Positions 31,335 to 50,400 of a DNA stretch of 64,000 nucleotides are shown one piece after another. How positions within the stretch are numbered: the first letter of the stretch is position 1; each line of letters starts with the position of its first letter. This stretch comes from Diphasiastrum complanatum. Taxonomy: Eukaryota > Streptophyta > Lycopodiopsida > Lycopodiales > Lycopodiaceae. Below the pieces are notes generated by a model, which did no database searches, was not told the DNA's origin, and saw only the letters and a program-made list of their open reading frames with translations. Where the stretch lies: positions 9,916,746-9,980,745 of the forward strand of contig CM055098.1 in the NCBI GenBank assembly GCA_029204225.1, in the 5' to 3' direction. The position numbers and the translations under genes were made by a program.

Positions 31335-32025
31335 ATATTTCATTCAAAACAAATCTGAGACACTTGACAAGCTTATAGAGTTTGTAAACTAGGCCGAGAA
31401 GTGGACTGATAAGAAGGTGAAGCAGCTAAGAACCGACAAATGTGGAGAATACATCTCCAACCGATTTGCCGAGTTCTATAGTGAGCGCAAAATCTTACAC
31501 TTGAAGATCGCAACTTATACACCACAACACAATGGTGTGGCTGAGAGAAGGAACCACACACTAATGGAGGCTGCAAGATGTATGATGGACTATTCAAAGA
31601 CATCAAAAATCTTATGGGCTGAAGCAGTAGCCACAACCAACTTCTTGCATAATCGAATTGGTAAATCTGGCATTCCAAATACCACACCACACGAAGTATG
31701 GTGGAAGAACAAGCCAAGTCTAGCCCACATTCGCATATTCAAATGTGTAGCATACACACATATTCCAGACAAGAAGTGGCAGAAGCTGGACGATAAAGTC
31801 GAACAAGGATTCCTTGTTGGATATGATGTACGCTCATCATACTACAGGTTGTACATGCCAAAGACCAATCAGATCAAGACTATTAGAGACGTTAGATTTG
31901 ACAAAGCTAGAATAATGGCCAACGAAGACCCTATTGGTTACGAGACTCTAAACAAGACATATTGTGATCTGCCCACATCGACAGAGGGAGCAGATGATGA
32001 ACACTTAAATCAAGATGTTCACTAA
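31335..32025 (+). pseudogene. Copia-4 integrase (partial)
   Basis: Begins FIQNKSETLDKLIEFVN, one TAG, then QLRTDKCGEYISN (second catalytic Asp), HNGVAERRNHTLMEAARC (Glu), AVATTNFLHNRIGKSG, FKCVAYTHIPDKKWQKLDD and GYDVRSSYYRLYMPK. The zinc-binding part and first Asp are lost. Confidence 0.88.
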
Positions 32026-33226
32026 CCACTTGAGTTGAGTGATGACTCAGACGACGAGGGGATACAGACCTACCTGCCTATAGCTAGAACGTCGGGAATC
32101 CACAATGGTTTTGCACCTAGCTGCAAAGATAAAGGCAAAGCAACAGAAACACCTAAGTATTCTCTACAAAGATCCCATGAGAGAACGCAAAGCACAATTC
32201 AAATATGCACCTGACAGTTCATCCTCAATGAGGGAAGAATTTTGTGGATTTAGAGGTGAACCACAAAGCTATGAAGAAGTCATTAACAATCCAGAGAAGG
32301 ACAAATGGATACAAGCAATGGAGGAAGAAATTCACTCCATGGAAACCAACAAAGTCTGGACACTTGAATCAGTACCAGATGGCAGAAAGACTGTGAAATG
32401 CAAATGGATCTATAAGTAGAAGTATGGAGATGATGACAAGGTATCAAGATACAAAGCACAACTAGTAGCCAAAGGTTTCTCTTAGAAGTATGGCATTGAC
32501 TATACTGAAACCTTCTCTCCAGTTGTCAAGCATACCTCTGTACGCTTATTAATCGCATATGCAACAACATACAATTTGAAGATCCACATTGTGGACGAGA
32601 AGATTGCATTCCTACATGGAGAACTCGAAGAGGAACTCTATATGGATTAGCCACCAGGTTTTACATGTGAATCATTTTCTGATTATGCTTGCAGGATGCA
32701 CATGAGCATCTATAGACTGAAACAGTCCGCCAGACAATGGTATAAGAAGAAGGATCATGCTTTAAGATCCTTAGACTTCTAACCTTTGATAGCACACTAT
32801 AACGTCTATGTGAAGGTTATGCATGGAGAGATCATCATAATAGGTGTCTACGTAGACGACACTCTAATACTATCAAGAAACGATGATCTGATTGCACAAG
32901 TGAGACAGAATATCTCCAAATGCTTTGAGATATTAGACTTGGGTGAAGCACGATGCTACCTAGGATTGGAAATTGATCGAGACTTTGAGAATGGCAGATT
33001 GTATTTACACCAGTCAAGATATACTCAAAGGATCATTGATGACTTTCAGACGACTGAATGCAAAGGAATCAACACTGCGATGGTTGCAGTCACAATACTA
33101 ACAAAAGCGGACTGTTCAAAGAATGACGAAGAGAGTGAAGCAATGCTCAACAAGCCTTATAGAAGGTTGATAGATTTTTTAATGTACCTGGTAGACAACA
33201 CCAGACCAGATATTGCATACGTATAG
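32026..33226 (+). pseudogene. Copia-4 reverse transcriptase
   Basis: Linker EEFCGFRGEPQSYEEV, then KWIQAMEEEIHSMETNKVW and KCKWIYK, a stop, [37 protein letters not shown] (MDVKTAFL-type motif, with the first catalytic Asp kept in VDEK), YRLKQSARQWYKK, GVYVDDTLILSRNDD (YVDD intact) and CYLGLEIDRD. In-frame stops near 32417, 32484, 32648 and 32779. Two of these sit where relatives have Gln. Confidence 0.87.
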
Positions 33227-33856
33227 TATTCAGATTGAGTCAGTTCAATATCAGTCCAGGAACAACACAATGAAAAATTGCTAAAAGAGTCTTACAATAC
33301 CTACAACAAATGAAGGATTACGAACTCTGCTATTCACGCGGATTAAGACTTCAAGTCAAGTCCTATAGTGATGCAAGCTGGGCATCATTGAAGGACGATT
33401 GTAAGAGTGTTTCAGAAGGATGCACCATAGCAACAAATGTCGTTGTTAAGAAAGAAGCAAATGATTATCGCACAATCATCCTGTGAGGCTGAATATGTCA
33501 CTGCCGCAAAGATGGCCAATGATTTGACATGGCTCAAGCAGTTCCTTGACGGCGGACTGAGAGAAAGAGCCAATGAGCCATTGATCCTCTACATGGACAA
33601 CACCTTTGCCATACACCTGATGACGGACCCTGTGTTGCATTCAAGAATGAAGCACATTGTGATCAAGTACTACATGATCAGAGACATGGTTGAGAAAGAC
33701 AAGTTGAAAACTATATTCATTTTGACCAAATCTATATTCACTAAACCCTTAGACAAGAAATTGTTTGAAAAGCAAAGAGCCAGCATAGGAATCATAAGAT
33801 TACCACTCTTTGAGAGGGAGCTAAAGAAACATGTAGTTTCTACCCACAAAGCATAG
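33227..33856 (+). pseudogene. Copia-4 RNase H
   Basis: The first 200 bp are frameshifted. 33437-33856 has QSSCEAEYVTAAKMANDLTW, YMDNTFAIHLMTDPVLHSR, KHIVIKYYMIRDMVEK and IFTKPLDKKLFEKQRASIGI. The last 12 codons overlap the LTR start. Confidence 0.85.
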
Positions 33857-34171
33857 GCTAGCTTATGAACCAATACCTGCATAAATACACATGAAAGGCC
33901 AACAGACTTTTCCTACAGAAATACACGAAAACTGTCCACAGACAAAAACCATAAACAGCCGCAACCACAACTGCCCTGCAAGCGGTTTTAACAACCTATG
34001 CATCAAAATCAGCCAACTCATCTCTCTCGTTCATGTTGTTTATGTAGGAATAGAGAAAATGAGTTTATGTTAATCATTAGTGATTACAAGAACTGGTTTA
34101 AGCATGTTCTAACGGCTTCCAGTCTGCTATCTCCTTCATCCGTGGAGACCGTTCTCCATGCTGGTACTTCG
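33822..34171 (+). repeat. Copia-4 3' LTR, 5' part
   Basis: Starts TAAAGAAACATG after the polypurine tract. About 160 bp are the inverse of 35345-35514 (the start of LTR-A2). This identifies LTR-A as the LTR of the copia-3/-4 family. Similarity fades after about 34000. The final stretch contains the small palindrome TGGAGACCGTTCTCCA. Confidence 0.65.
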
Positions 34172-35514
34172 TGTGAAAGATTTCAGATCCTTAAGTTCCA
34201 ATCTACTTGAATGATCTTTGGTTAGAAAGACAAATACACTACCAATTTCACCAATGTAGAAAAATCAGCATCTACACACAATTTGAGATGCAAACACTAA
34301 TAGAACTTGATCAAACTTGAATGAAATGATTATGTACTATTGTTGTCCGTACAAAACCAGCAAGCTACTGTATTTCACACGTGTAGATCCAAAAATAACA
34401 AATATAGATCATTCTACACATAAAATTGCAAGCAATCACCAAGGTAGTGCACCAATGGATAGTAGAACCCAAGAGAACCATGTATAAGCATGAAATGAGA
34501 TAGAGAAGAGAGAAGATGACTCTCTCCACGAGTTACATCCTTTTATAGCAGGTCCAAACCCTATTTGGCCACTTGGCTTTCCCACCAAAATGCTAACCCT
34601 ACCAATTTTGGGTCTAGATTCAATGTACCCAACTTATTCAAATTGAATCTACTCAAACTCGCATTCTATCTTTCCCACACTTTCAAAAAGTGTTTATTCA
34701 AATGAAATTTAGACTAATGAACTTTGAAAAGTCAACCTCTAAGTCTAAAACAAGTTTTGGCCTCAATATGCCAAATATGGAAATATTGCAGAATGTGATG
34801 AAACTAGTTGAATCTTTCACACTTCATTGATCTTGCCAGTACTTGGATCGTGAAAGTTAATCACTTTTGCAGTCATCTTTGCAGCCACCTTGTGGCTGCA
34901 ATCGAAGCCCTACAGTGTCTCTTCGGTCATGAAGTTACTTCGGAGCGTGAGGTCTTTCGTAAGCAACCGCAAACAGACCATAGTAGGGGCTTCTGTGGTG
35001 CTTGGGCGGTTCGTCTCTTTGGGCGTTGAAGAGAAGCATTGTGAACCGCATTCGTTGACTTTCCAGTGGCCTTTCGTGGACTACCTTCATTCACTTCGCA
35101 TGTGATCGCAAGTTTCATCTTGTAGTGTCTTGGCGGCTTCTCGTCGTGAGTTGTGGTCTTCGCTCCTTGATCGTATGTGTTGACCTTTGGTTTGCTTGAC
35201 GGTGTGGTTTCGGTTCGTTGCCTTGAACGTTGAAATCGTTTGCAAGCCGTAAGTGACCACATGTTGGTGCATTTCGGTTCCTCGCGTTGAATCCTTTCGT
35301 TGTTCTTCGTTGCAACCGTTTGTAGGACTTTGCGGTTGCCTTCAGTGCCTTCGTTAAAATTGCTTGCAGTGGGGTTGCGGTTGTTTACGGTTTGTCTATG
35401 GGTGGTTTTCGTGTATTTCTGTAGAGAAAGTCTACTGGCCTTTCATGTGTATTTTTGCAGGTATTGGTTCATAAGCTAGAAATGCTTTGTGGATAGAAAC
35501 TTCATGTTTCTTCA
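34172..35514 (-). repeat. LTR-A2, long LTR (about 1.34 kb)
   Basis: On minus starts TGAAGAAACATGAAG (35514) and ends ...TCTTTCACA (34172). It shares U3/R blocks with 19650-20075 and U5 blocks with 16155-16400. It has a TATA box (34539-34548) and TTCACACGTGTAG (34376-34388). No element body or matching target duplication is visible, so it may be a solo LTR. Confidence 0.68.
34539..34548 (-). promoter_or_regulatory. LTR-A2 TATA box
   Basis: CTATAAAAGG on minus, conserved with 19805-19814. Transcription would start about 30 bp downstream near ACTCGTGGAGAG. Confidence 0.7.
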
Positions 35515-37860
<2,346 letters not shown>

Positions 37861-37996
37861 TTACTTTACAGGCCAAGCCCGGAATGATGGGGCATAACCA
37901 ATAACCATATACACCTGGAGTGACCAGCTATCCATGTCATGAATTATTCCGATTCCCTTATACAGGACATGGACGTAACATTCTTCCCCCCTTAAA
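37861..37996 (-). repeat. Gypsy-type polypurine tract and 3' LTR start (candidate)
   Basis: The minus strand reads TTTAAGGGGGGAAGAA (37981-37996) followed by TGTTACGTCC (37980 downwards). An all-purine tract directly before TGTTA is the usual gypsy 3' LTR junction. The LTR would extend to lower coordinates; its far end was not located. The 88-codon frame upstream shows no recognisable domain. Confidence 0.5.
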
Positions 37997-39217
37997 CCAG
38001 TTCTGTCCTCAGAACGAGTAACTAGGGAAGAACCAATTTGTATGCTTTTAATTTTTTCCCATAAATCATTATCCTCAATTTGACCAACCAACCTAAGCAA
38101 GCACAGAGAGATAAAATGAATTCTCAATTGTTTATCTTTGATCCTGAGTACTCATTTAGGGTCCAAAGGTACATTGAGCGATAAATCCTCCAAATGGGCA
38201 AAATCTTCTATACATCTAATTGTCATCATCATATAAAGTAAATTTACATGATACATTGGATGAGTCGTCAACCAAACTTGAAGATTAAGCTCAAAATCAA
38301 TCATTTAACTTTCACAATTACCCTAAAAATCAATCTTTAGTCTGACTTCAATATCAAATAAGTACTTAGAGATGGAATAATACTCAAATTATATATCTCT
38401 GTACTGAAGTACTATATCGGCCTTTAGAAGTATACTAAGAGATAAATTTCCCTATTGGATTTGATTCTCACCAATTTAATAACATCTACAAAACTCATCC
38501 CACCAAAATCTCTTAGGAGATCCATCAAGATAAAAATGACTTTAACTTAGTTTTGAGTATCCCAGATACTCTCTTGATTTAAGTGCTCTATCCCTAGCAT
38601 CACATGCCAAAAAATAGCAACCATTCAATCTTGATAGACTTAACTGCTCCTAATTAACCGGAGATTTTAGGCTGAAAAACTGTACACAAGCATTCCTTGA
38701 CTACAATCTGCAAAGGTAAGCAAATTCCTCAGAAGTAAACAATCACTTAATGAAAATGCCTGTAAGATCCACACAATCTCAAATATGTACACAAATTTAG
38801 AGTTCAAATAACAGATCTAAATTTTTGACTCAACCAATTGATCAAGAATTACTCACTATCTTAAGAATCATCATGTTTCCATGTAATCATCTAATGCATT
38901 ACCTTTAAGTACCAAGAATTCTCTTCGCATTGCTTATTTATCCAATTAACTTCTAATCAGGAGTAATTCAATTACCCAAGTCAATTGTAATGATTCAAAA
39001 ATCTTAAATGTCTAGGTATCGAATTCATATATTTTGGAATAATACCACATTTAGATCCACATCCAAACCATCAATAAGTTAATGAATTATCTTTTCCACA
39101 CAAAGAAACATTAACCTGCAAGTAATTGTTCCTCATATTACTTGTTCATGTGTCTATGCACACTGACTAGTTTAAGTATACGATATAAACTCAGTACATA
39201 GGAAACACTATTAGAAA
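37997..39217. other. AT-rich, no gene seen
   Basis: Would be the upstream part of a minus gypsy element, but no pol motif is visible. Confidence 0.35.
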
Positions 39218-39471
39218 TCAATGATAAACTTCATTGTTACTGTATACGAGGTACATTAATGTTGACAGCTGTGACCAGCTGTCATTAGCCATAGGCTAGT
39301 CTATTAGTCTATGCGTAGGTTTTCTCTCTCTATTAGGGGTTCAGGGTTTATTTGTACATTTTACATTCTGTATGAGTTAAAGTGATAGAGTGATAGTGCG
39401 TGTTCTTCTTCTGCCTTCTTGTGGTGATTGCTTATGGTGAATGCTTGATGTTGCATATATAATTCTTGACA
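39218..39471 (+). repeat. Copia-5 5' LTR
   Basis: 254 bp ending TTGACA before the primer site. It matches 43616-43838 but carries about 40 bp more at its 3' end (TATGGTGAATGCTTG...). Confidence 0.88.
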
Positions 39472-39483
39472 TGGTATCAAAGC
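39472..39483 (+). promoter_or_regulatory. Copia-5 primer binding site
   Basis: TGGTATCAAAGC directly after the LTR end, the same variant as at 20216. Confidence 0.85.
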
Positions 39484-39563
39484 AACAATAGTCCTGTGTG
39501 CCTGATCAGTGGATATAGCTTGTCATAGGCTCCGCAACGAAGTGAGAAAGTCCTTCACGGGAG

Positions 39564-40610
39564 GTGAAAGCTTGGAGAGATAAAAACGGTTCAAAAAAAT
39601 TCTTCTTTGGTGTATTTTGCAGGTTTGGAGCTCAGAATCATCAGTGGGGAACAAAGACACAGTCCCAGAGGCATCAGAAAGGCCAGGGCAGCATCAAACA
39701 AGTTGAAAATCTGTTGAGTGGGGAGATTTTTACAATACTTTCTAGTTGTTGTGAAAAGCACTATATTTCAGATTTAGAAAGACCAAAAGAAGCGTGGGAT
39801 ACATTGAAGGCATTGTTTGAAACGACAAATACATCTCAAATACTGTTTTTGATGACGAAGTTGCATACATTGCGGATGGGTGATGGTGCAACTATTGCCG
39901 ATCACATACTGAAGATCAAAGAGATCCGTGACCAATTAGCAGTAGTTGGAGAGTGAGTACAAGATCGTGAGATCGTGCAATTGACATTGAATAGTCTGAG
40001 TGAGTCACATCAGATGTTTGTGATGAGCATAGCCACAAGAGAAAATCTTCCAACCTATGAAGAACTAGGTGGATTGCTTTTGCAAGAAGAGCAACGTCAA
40101 GAGAACTTGAATCATCATAACAGGAGCTATTTTCAAGCTCTTGCAGTTAGAGGATGAGGTGGAAGATTTGGTCGTGGAAGGTATCAATCAAGAGGAGGAA
40201 ACTCAAGCTGGGGATCATTTCAGCAATTTCATGAGCAAATCAATGATAGTCTGAATCGAGGCAATTGGAATCAAGGCCGAGGTCAAGGATGTGGCTATTC
40301 AAGACAAAATAAACCTGGAAATTGTAGGTACTGCATCAAACCTGGCCACTGGGAGCGTGAATGCTTCAAGAAACAGAAGGAGATGGAACAAAGAAAAGAC
40401 AAATGGCAAGCGGGAAATTATGCTAATCAACATCAATTTGATGACTATTATTATGAAGACAATTATACTGATCAACATCAATACAATGATGATCAATATG
40501 AAGATGATACTGGTGAGAGTTCAAAATTGTTCATTACAGCATTAATGACAAGTGATGAAGCCAAGGATACATGGTACATTGATAGTGGTGCATCCAAGCA
40601 CATGACTTAA
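39564..40610 (+). pseudogene. Copia-5 gag and protease active site
   Basis: Gag parts are KEAWDTLKALFETTNTSQ, LHTLRMGDGATIADHILK and NLPTYEELGGLLLQEEQRQ, then a Gly/Arg-rich stretch and the zinc knuckle CRYCIKPGHWEREC (CX2CX4HX4C, near 40324-40368). The protease DTWYIDSGASKHMT follows, with DSG intact. Stops at 39954-39956, 40155-40157 and 40608-40610. The N-terminal 40 codons do not look like gag and may reflect loss of the normal start. Confidence 0.88.
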
Positions 40611-41894
40611 AGGAAAGAGTGGTTTTCAGAACTCAAGGAAACTGACAATGGTGATGAAGTTGGACAAGCTGATGGCAAATTGCTATCTGTTAAAGGAGTT
40701 GGAGTGGTACCAGTGAAGTTAGCTAGCGAGAAGATAAAGTAGATAAGCAATGTGCAATATGTACCCGGCTTAGCTAACAATCTACTATCTGTTGGGATGA
40801 TGGCTAATCAACAACTCAAGGTTGAGTTTGATAGTGACAAATGTCCTGTCAAAGACATCAAGAATCACTACAAAGTGATTGCTATAGGAGCTAGAGTCAA
40901 CGATAATCGACTCTACAAATTGAATGCGAGATCTTTTACTCAAGCTATGGTAAGCACTGTTGATAGCCGAAGTGATCTTTGGCATCAAAGGTTTGGTCAT
41001 ATCAGTGCTCAAAGCTTGCAAATTCTTAAAAGAGGTAATCTAGTTGTTGGATTGCTTGATATCTCTTTTGAAGGAAAAATTTGTGAGGGTTGCATTTTGG
41101 GAAAACAACATAGAGAGAGATTTCCCAAAGATGGAGCAAGAAGAGCCAATGGCATTCTTGATCTTGTTTATAGTGATCTATGTGGACCAATACAAACTAG
41201 GTCCATTAGTGGTTGTTACTATTTCATCACATTCATTGATGACTATAGTAGACATATTTGGATTTATTTCATAAGCAAGAAATCTGATGCTTTTGCCAAG
41301 TTTAGAGAGTTCAAGGCTCTAGTTAAAAAACAAACAAGTTGTTATATTAAGACCCTCAGATCAGATGGTGGCGATGAGTATTTTTCAACAGAGTTTATAA
41401 ACTTTTGCAAGGATCAGGGGATCAAGAGACATACCACTACACCCTATTCACCACAATAGAATGGAGTTGCAGAACGGAAAAACAGATCCATTGTGGAGAT
41501 GTCTAGGGCAATGCTTAAGAGCAAGGGTTTGCCAAATAATTTTTGAGAAGAAGCATGCAACACAGCTACTCATATCTTGAATCAGTGTCCTATGAAGTCC
41601 GTGGAGGGTAAGACACCTTACGAAGCTTTTACTGGAAAGAAAACTAATGTTTCTCATCTTCGAGTATTTGGTTGTAATGCTTACGCTCATGTACCTGATG
41701 AAAAACGAAAGAAGCTGGATGCAAAAGTTGTTAAGTGTTTCCTTGGATATGATGAAAGAGCCAAGGCATATAGGATGTATGACACAGATGCACAAAAGAT
41801 CGTGATTTTTAGAGATGCTACTTTTGATGAGATGGGTCAAAATGACCAAATAAAATTGACAATTGATCCCTTTGATGATAAAGCTAAAGTGCAA
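40611..41894 (+). pseudogene. Copia-5 protease end and integrase
   Basis: VQYVPGLANNLLSVGMMANQ, zinc-binding WHQRFGHISAQS and CEGCILGKQHRE, DLVYSDLCGP (first Asp), FIDDYSRHIWIYFISKKSD, SDGGDEY (second Asp), a TAG at 41457-41459 where Gln is expected, NGVAERKNRS (Glu), a TGA at 41544-41546 where Trp is expected, then FGCNAYAHVPDEKRKKLDA and GYDERAKAYRMYD. Confidence 0.9.
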
Positions 41895-43010
41895 GTGAAG
41901 GAAGAAGTTGGTGTCGATATGGAAGAGCCAATGGAAAAAGACAGGGTCAATAATGAGATTCCTAGGAGAGTGCCTAAGTGGTACTTGTCAGTAACAAGTG
42001 ATGCTAATAAGGGAGAGACTCCCGAATCAAGTGAGCAGGGAGAGCTTAGAAGATCAAGTAGAAATCAAAAACCTCCTGCAAGATTAGAGATGAATCTAGC
42101 CCTAATGGGTTCTATGCTCAAGGCTCAAGAACCAGAAACTTCTGATAAAGCAAAGGAGCACAAGGAGTGGCGTGAAGCTATGGAAACAGAAATGGAAGCT
42201 ATAACAAAAATTAGGACGTGAAACTTGGTTGAGCTACCTGATGGTAAGACGCCTATCACTTGCAAATGGATATACAAGATCAAATATGGAGCTGATGGGC
42301 AACTCAACAAGTACAAAGCACGGTTGGTTGCGAGAGAATTTGAGCAGTAGGAAGGTATTGATTTTGAGGAAACCTTCACACCCGTAGCTAAGATGGCAAC
42401 TATACATTCTATCATTGCTATTTCTGTTTTCTATGGTTGGAAGATCCAGCAAATGGATGTTAAATTTGCTTTTCTTAATGGAGTGCTGGATGAAGAGGTG
42501 TACTTAGTACAACCTCAAGGATTTGTTGAGCCAGGGAGAGAGCATCTCATTTGTAAGCTCAACAAAGCCATTTATGGATTGAAGAAAGCACCACGGGCGT
42601 GGTACTTTTCATTGATGAACACTTCAAGCGAAGGGGAATGGTAAAGAGTGATGCTGATCCTAATCTTCACATTCTAAGACAAAACTCAGATATAGTGTTC
42701 ATTGTGTTGTACGTGGATGATTTGATTATTACAGGAAGTAATGAGAGCTTAATTGATGAGATAAAATCAAATCTCTCCAATGCTTTTGACATGAGTGATC
42801 TAGGATTGATGCACTATTGTCTTGGCATTGAAGTATGGCAAAAGGAAGACATGGTCTTTCTTACACAAAGCAAATATGCACGAGATTTGCTTTATAAGTT
42901 CAATATGCAGGATTGTAAGCCTTTGAGTACACTTATGGATGTCAACATGAAGCTTACTACATATGATGAATCTGAGAAAGTGGATGCTTATTTGTATAGA
43001 CAGCTGGTGG
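41895..43010 (+). pseudogene. Copia-5 reverse transcriptase
   Basis: HKEWREAMETEMEAI, a TGA at 42219-42221 where Trp is expected, CKWIYKIKYGADG, a TAG near 42348, DFEETFTPVAKMATI, QMDVKFAFLNGVLDEEVYL, IYGLKKAPRAWY, a frameshift near 42600, LYVDDLIITGSNES (YVDD intact) and LMHYCLGIEVWQKED. Confidence 0.9.
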
Positions 43011-43666
43011 GTAGTTTGATTTATTTGACACACACTCAAGCACATTGGAAGTCTGCTAAACGTATTCTCAGATACATTCAAGGGACATTGAATTTTGGTT
43101 TGAAGTATGATCAGCCTGAAGCACCAATGTTGGTAGGTTATACAAATGCCGATTGGGCAGGTAATATTGATGACAGAAGATCTACCAATGGTCATACATT
43201 CAGTTATGGTACAGGTGCAATTTCATGGAGTAGCAGAAAGCAACCTATAGTAGCCTTATCATCGATGGAAGCTGAATATCGAGCACTCAACAATGCCACA
43301 CAAGAAGCGGTATGATTACGAAGATTGCTTGTGGATTTAGGTCCACCACAGGTGGATGCGACTACTATATCTTGTGATAATCAAAGTTGCATTCACCTTG
43401 CCAAAAATCCAGTTCTACATGCTCGAGCCAAGCATATCGAAATACACTACCATTTTGTTAAAGAGAAAATTCTTGATGGAGCCATTGATCTTGTTTTTTG
43501 TAAATTTGAAGATCAAATGGCAGATATTTTTACTAAGTCATTAAGTAGATGTAAATTTGAGAGTTTTTGTACTCTATTAGGAATAGAAGAATGTAATTTT
43601 ATCATTGAGGGAGAGTGTAAGAAATCAATGATAAACTTCATTGTTACTATTTACGAGGTACATTAA
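43011..43666 (+). pseudogene. Copia-5 RNase H
   Basis: AHWKSAKRILRYIQGTLNFG, YTNADWAGNIDDRRSTNG, ALSSMEAEYRALNNATQEAV, a TGA at 43313-43315 where Trp is expected, CDNQSCIHLAKNPVLHARAK, HIEIHYHFVKEKI and MADIFTKSLS. About 15 residues between the LIYLT segment and HWKSAK are shorter than in copia-1, a small deletion. Confidence 0.9.
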
Positions 43667-43842
43667 TGTTGACAACTGTGACTAGCTGTCATTAGTCATA
43701 GGCTAGTCTATTAGTCTACTTGTAGGTTTTCTCTCTCTATCAGGGGTTCAGGGTCTATTTGTACATTTTACATTCTGTATGAGTTAGAGTGATAGAGTGA
43801 CAGTGCGTGTTCTTCTTCCGCCTTCTTGTGGTGATTGCTACA
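43616..43842 (+). repeat. Copia-5 3' LTR
   Basis: Starts TGTAAGAAATC after GAGGGAGAG. It ends GATTGCTACA if TG...CA applies; it lacks about 40 bp present at the end of the 5' LTR. Confidence 0.85.
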
Positions 43843-48352
<4,510 letters not shown>

Positions 48353-50400
48353 ATGGATAGTATTTCCAGATATGCAATATGGAAATTCAAGATGAAAAAC
48401 ATTCTGATCAAGAAATAACTATGGGATGTCATCATAGGTGATGAACGAAGACTTCCAAATGAAGCAGACATCGAAGTGTTCGACAAGAAGGCGGGACGAC
48501 CATTGACATACTAAAGGAGCAACTCAAGACGTCAAATCCATTAAGGATTATGTTTTTGAAGTCAAAGTCAAATAGTGACTGAATGGAGCAAGGGGAGCAC
48601 ATTCAGACTTATATGACCAGAATCAAGACAATGAGGGATGAACTAAATTCTATTAGCGAGCACATACACGATGTGGAGCTGGTGCACACACAACGCATTG
48701 TGTGGCATTGCAGATCCCTATCAAATGTTTGTGACTGGAATAGCATGGAGGAAAAGACTGCCAACCTTTGATGAACTCACGGGAATCTTGATGCAGAAGG
48801 AGTAAAAGAGAGAAATGGTAAAAGCTCGATGCCAAAATAGTAACAATGCGGCACGCCAGAAACAAGACAAGGGAAAGGGCAAGAAGAAGTCCAAATAGCA
48901 GTACGCCAAGGCCCAGGAGGATGAGGGATCTTCCAACAAGACCAAGAAGGAGGAAAAATATTTCTTTTGGGGCAAGAAGGGCCATTGGTAGAGTGAATGC
49001 CATAAATATCTAGCGGAATCAAGCAAGGGAAAGCCAAAGCAAGCAGATAATCTTCTCGATGAAGGTGAAGTCAAATATTCTAGCATCTTTATATCATCAT
49101 TATCATCTAATCAAGAAGATCAGGCTTGGTACATTGATCTAGGAGGCACTAGACACATGATAGGGAACAAGGATTGGTTTAGTAGTTGAAGGAGCTGGAT
49201 ATTGGAGCATATATTTCTCAAGCAAATGGTGACGTGTGCAAGATCAAGGGCATTGGCACAGTTTCTATCTAGCTACTTGATGGAAAAATCAAGATGATCA
49301 AGGAGGTAAGCTATGTCCCAGGTTTAAAAAAGAACCTACTTTCAGTTAATGTTATCATTGATCAAAAACTGAAAGTAGAGTTTGCACATGATTGTTGCTT
49401 TGTGAAAGATATGAACCAAAAGTTCAAAGTCATTGCAGATGAAACAAGAGAGCCCAAGATGAAGCCATACAGTCAAATGCTACATCAAAGGGCAACATGC
49501 ACTTATAGTGTCCATTCCATCGCAAACCGATCTATGGCATAAAAGACTCAATCACTCGAACCTGGGTAGTCTTAGTATAATGAGAAAACTAGAGATGGTA
49601 AAGGGATTGCCCATGATGGAAGATCATTTGAAGATGGTTTGTGAATCATGTGTGTATGGAAAGCAGCATTGCTAGAAATTCAAGTGTGGTGGAGTCACAA
49701 GGGCAAAGAACATCTTGGATTTAATTCACGCTGACCTTTGCGGACCAATGAGGACGATGTCTATAAGGGGAGTGTACTACTTCATTACCTTTATAGACGA
49801 CATGCCCTTTAAGACGTGGATTTACTTTTTGAAGAAGAAATATGATGCTTTTGCGACTTTTTAAGGGCTCCAAGGCAATGATCAAAAACCAAATAGGTAG
49901 AAAGATCAAGATCTTAAGATCTGATAGTGGAGGTGAGTATAGGTCCAATGAGTTTGAAGACTTTTGTGACCATTGTGGAACCAAGAAATAGTTCACACAA
50001 GCTCATACTCTAGAACTCAACAATATAGTTGAGCGCAAGAATTGTACGATCATGGAGAGTGCCAAATCTATGCTTGTTGAGATGAAACTACCAAAGGATT
50101 TTTGGTCAGAAGCATGAAACACCATAATGTATCTCCAAAATAGGAGTCCTCCTATCATTGTAGTACCAAAGAAGAGGAGTCAAAGAAGCCAAAAGTGAGC
50201 CATTTGCGAATCTTTGGATGAAGGCCTTTGTACACATTCCTAAAGAAGATAGAGGTAAGCTTGATGTAAAAGCATTGAAGTGTATCTTCTTAGGTTATTA
50301 TGATCAAGTGAGGGACTATAGATGCTTTGATCATGTGGAGAGACAAATGCACGTTAGTCGCAATGTTATGTTTGATGAATCCAAGATGTACATATTGGAA
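48353..50400 (+). pseudogene. Copia-6, gag to integrase, heavily decayed
   Basis: Plus-strand copia start: MDSISRYAIWKFKMKNILIK, ADPYQMFVTGIAWRKRLPTF, a Lys-rich segment and a zinc knuckle remnant FFWGKKGHW-SEC in which the first two Cys are lost. The protease region reads WYIDLGGTRHM (Ser of DSG replaced by Leu). Then VSYVPGLKKNLLSVN, DLIHADLCGPM (first Asp), [29 protein letters not shown] (second Asp), IMESAKSMLVEMKLPKDFW and FVHIPKEDRGKLDVKALK. More than ten stops or shifts. It ends before RT, at about 50400. Confidence 0.85.

Larger units (their letters stand above)
31335..33856 (+). mobile_element. Copia-4, 5'-truncated element
   Basis: Plus-strand copia from mid-integrase to the RNase H end, then a polypurine tract (TTTGAGAGGGAGC, about 33809-33821) and LTR start at 33822. 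Same family as copia-3. It begins 10 bp after gypsy-D sequence ends, marking the insertion or truncation junction. Confidence 0.88.
39218..43842 (+). mobile_element. Copia-5, near full-length Ty1/copia element
   Basis: Both LTRs, a primer site, gag, PR, INT, RT, RH and a polypurine tract are in order. Coding is one frame from 39564 to about 42600, then one frameshift, broken by about nine stops. The LTRs differ at about 13 of 218 aligned positions by eye (about 94% identity). No target duplication is obvious. This is the most complete and probably youngest element here. Confidence 0.93.
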
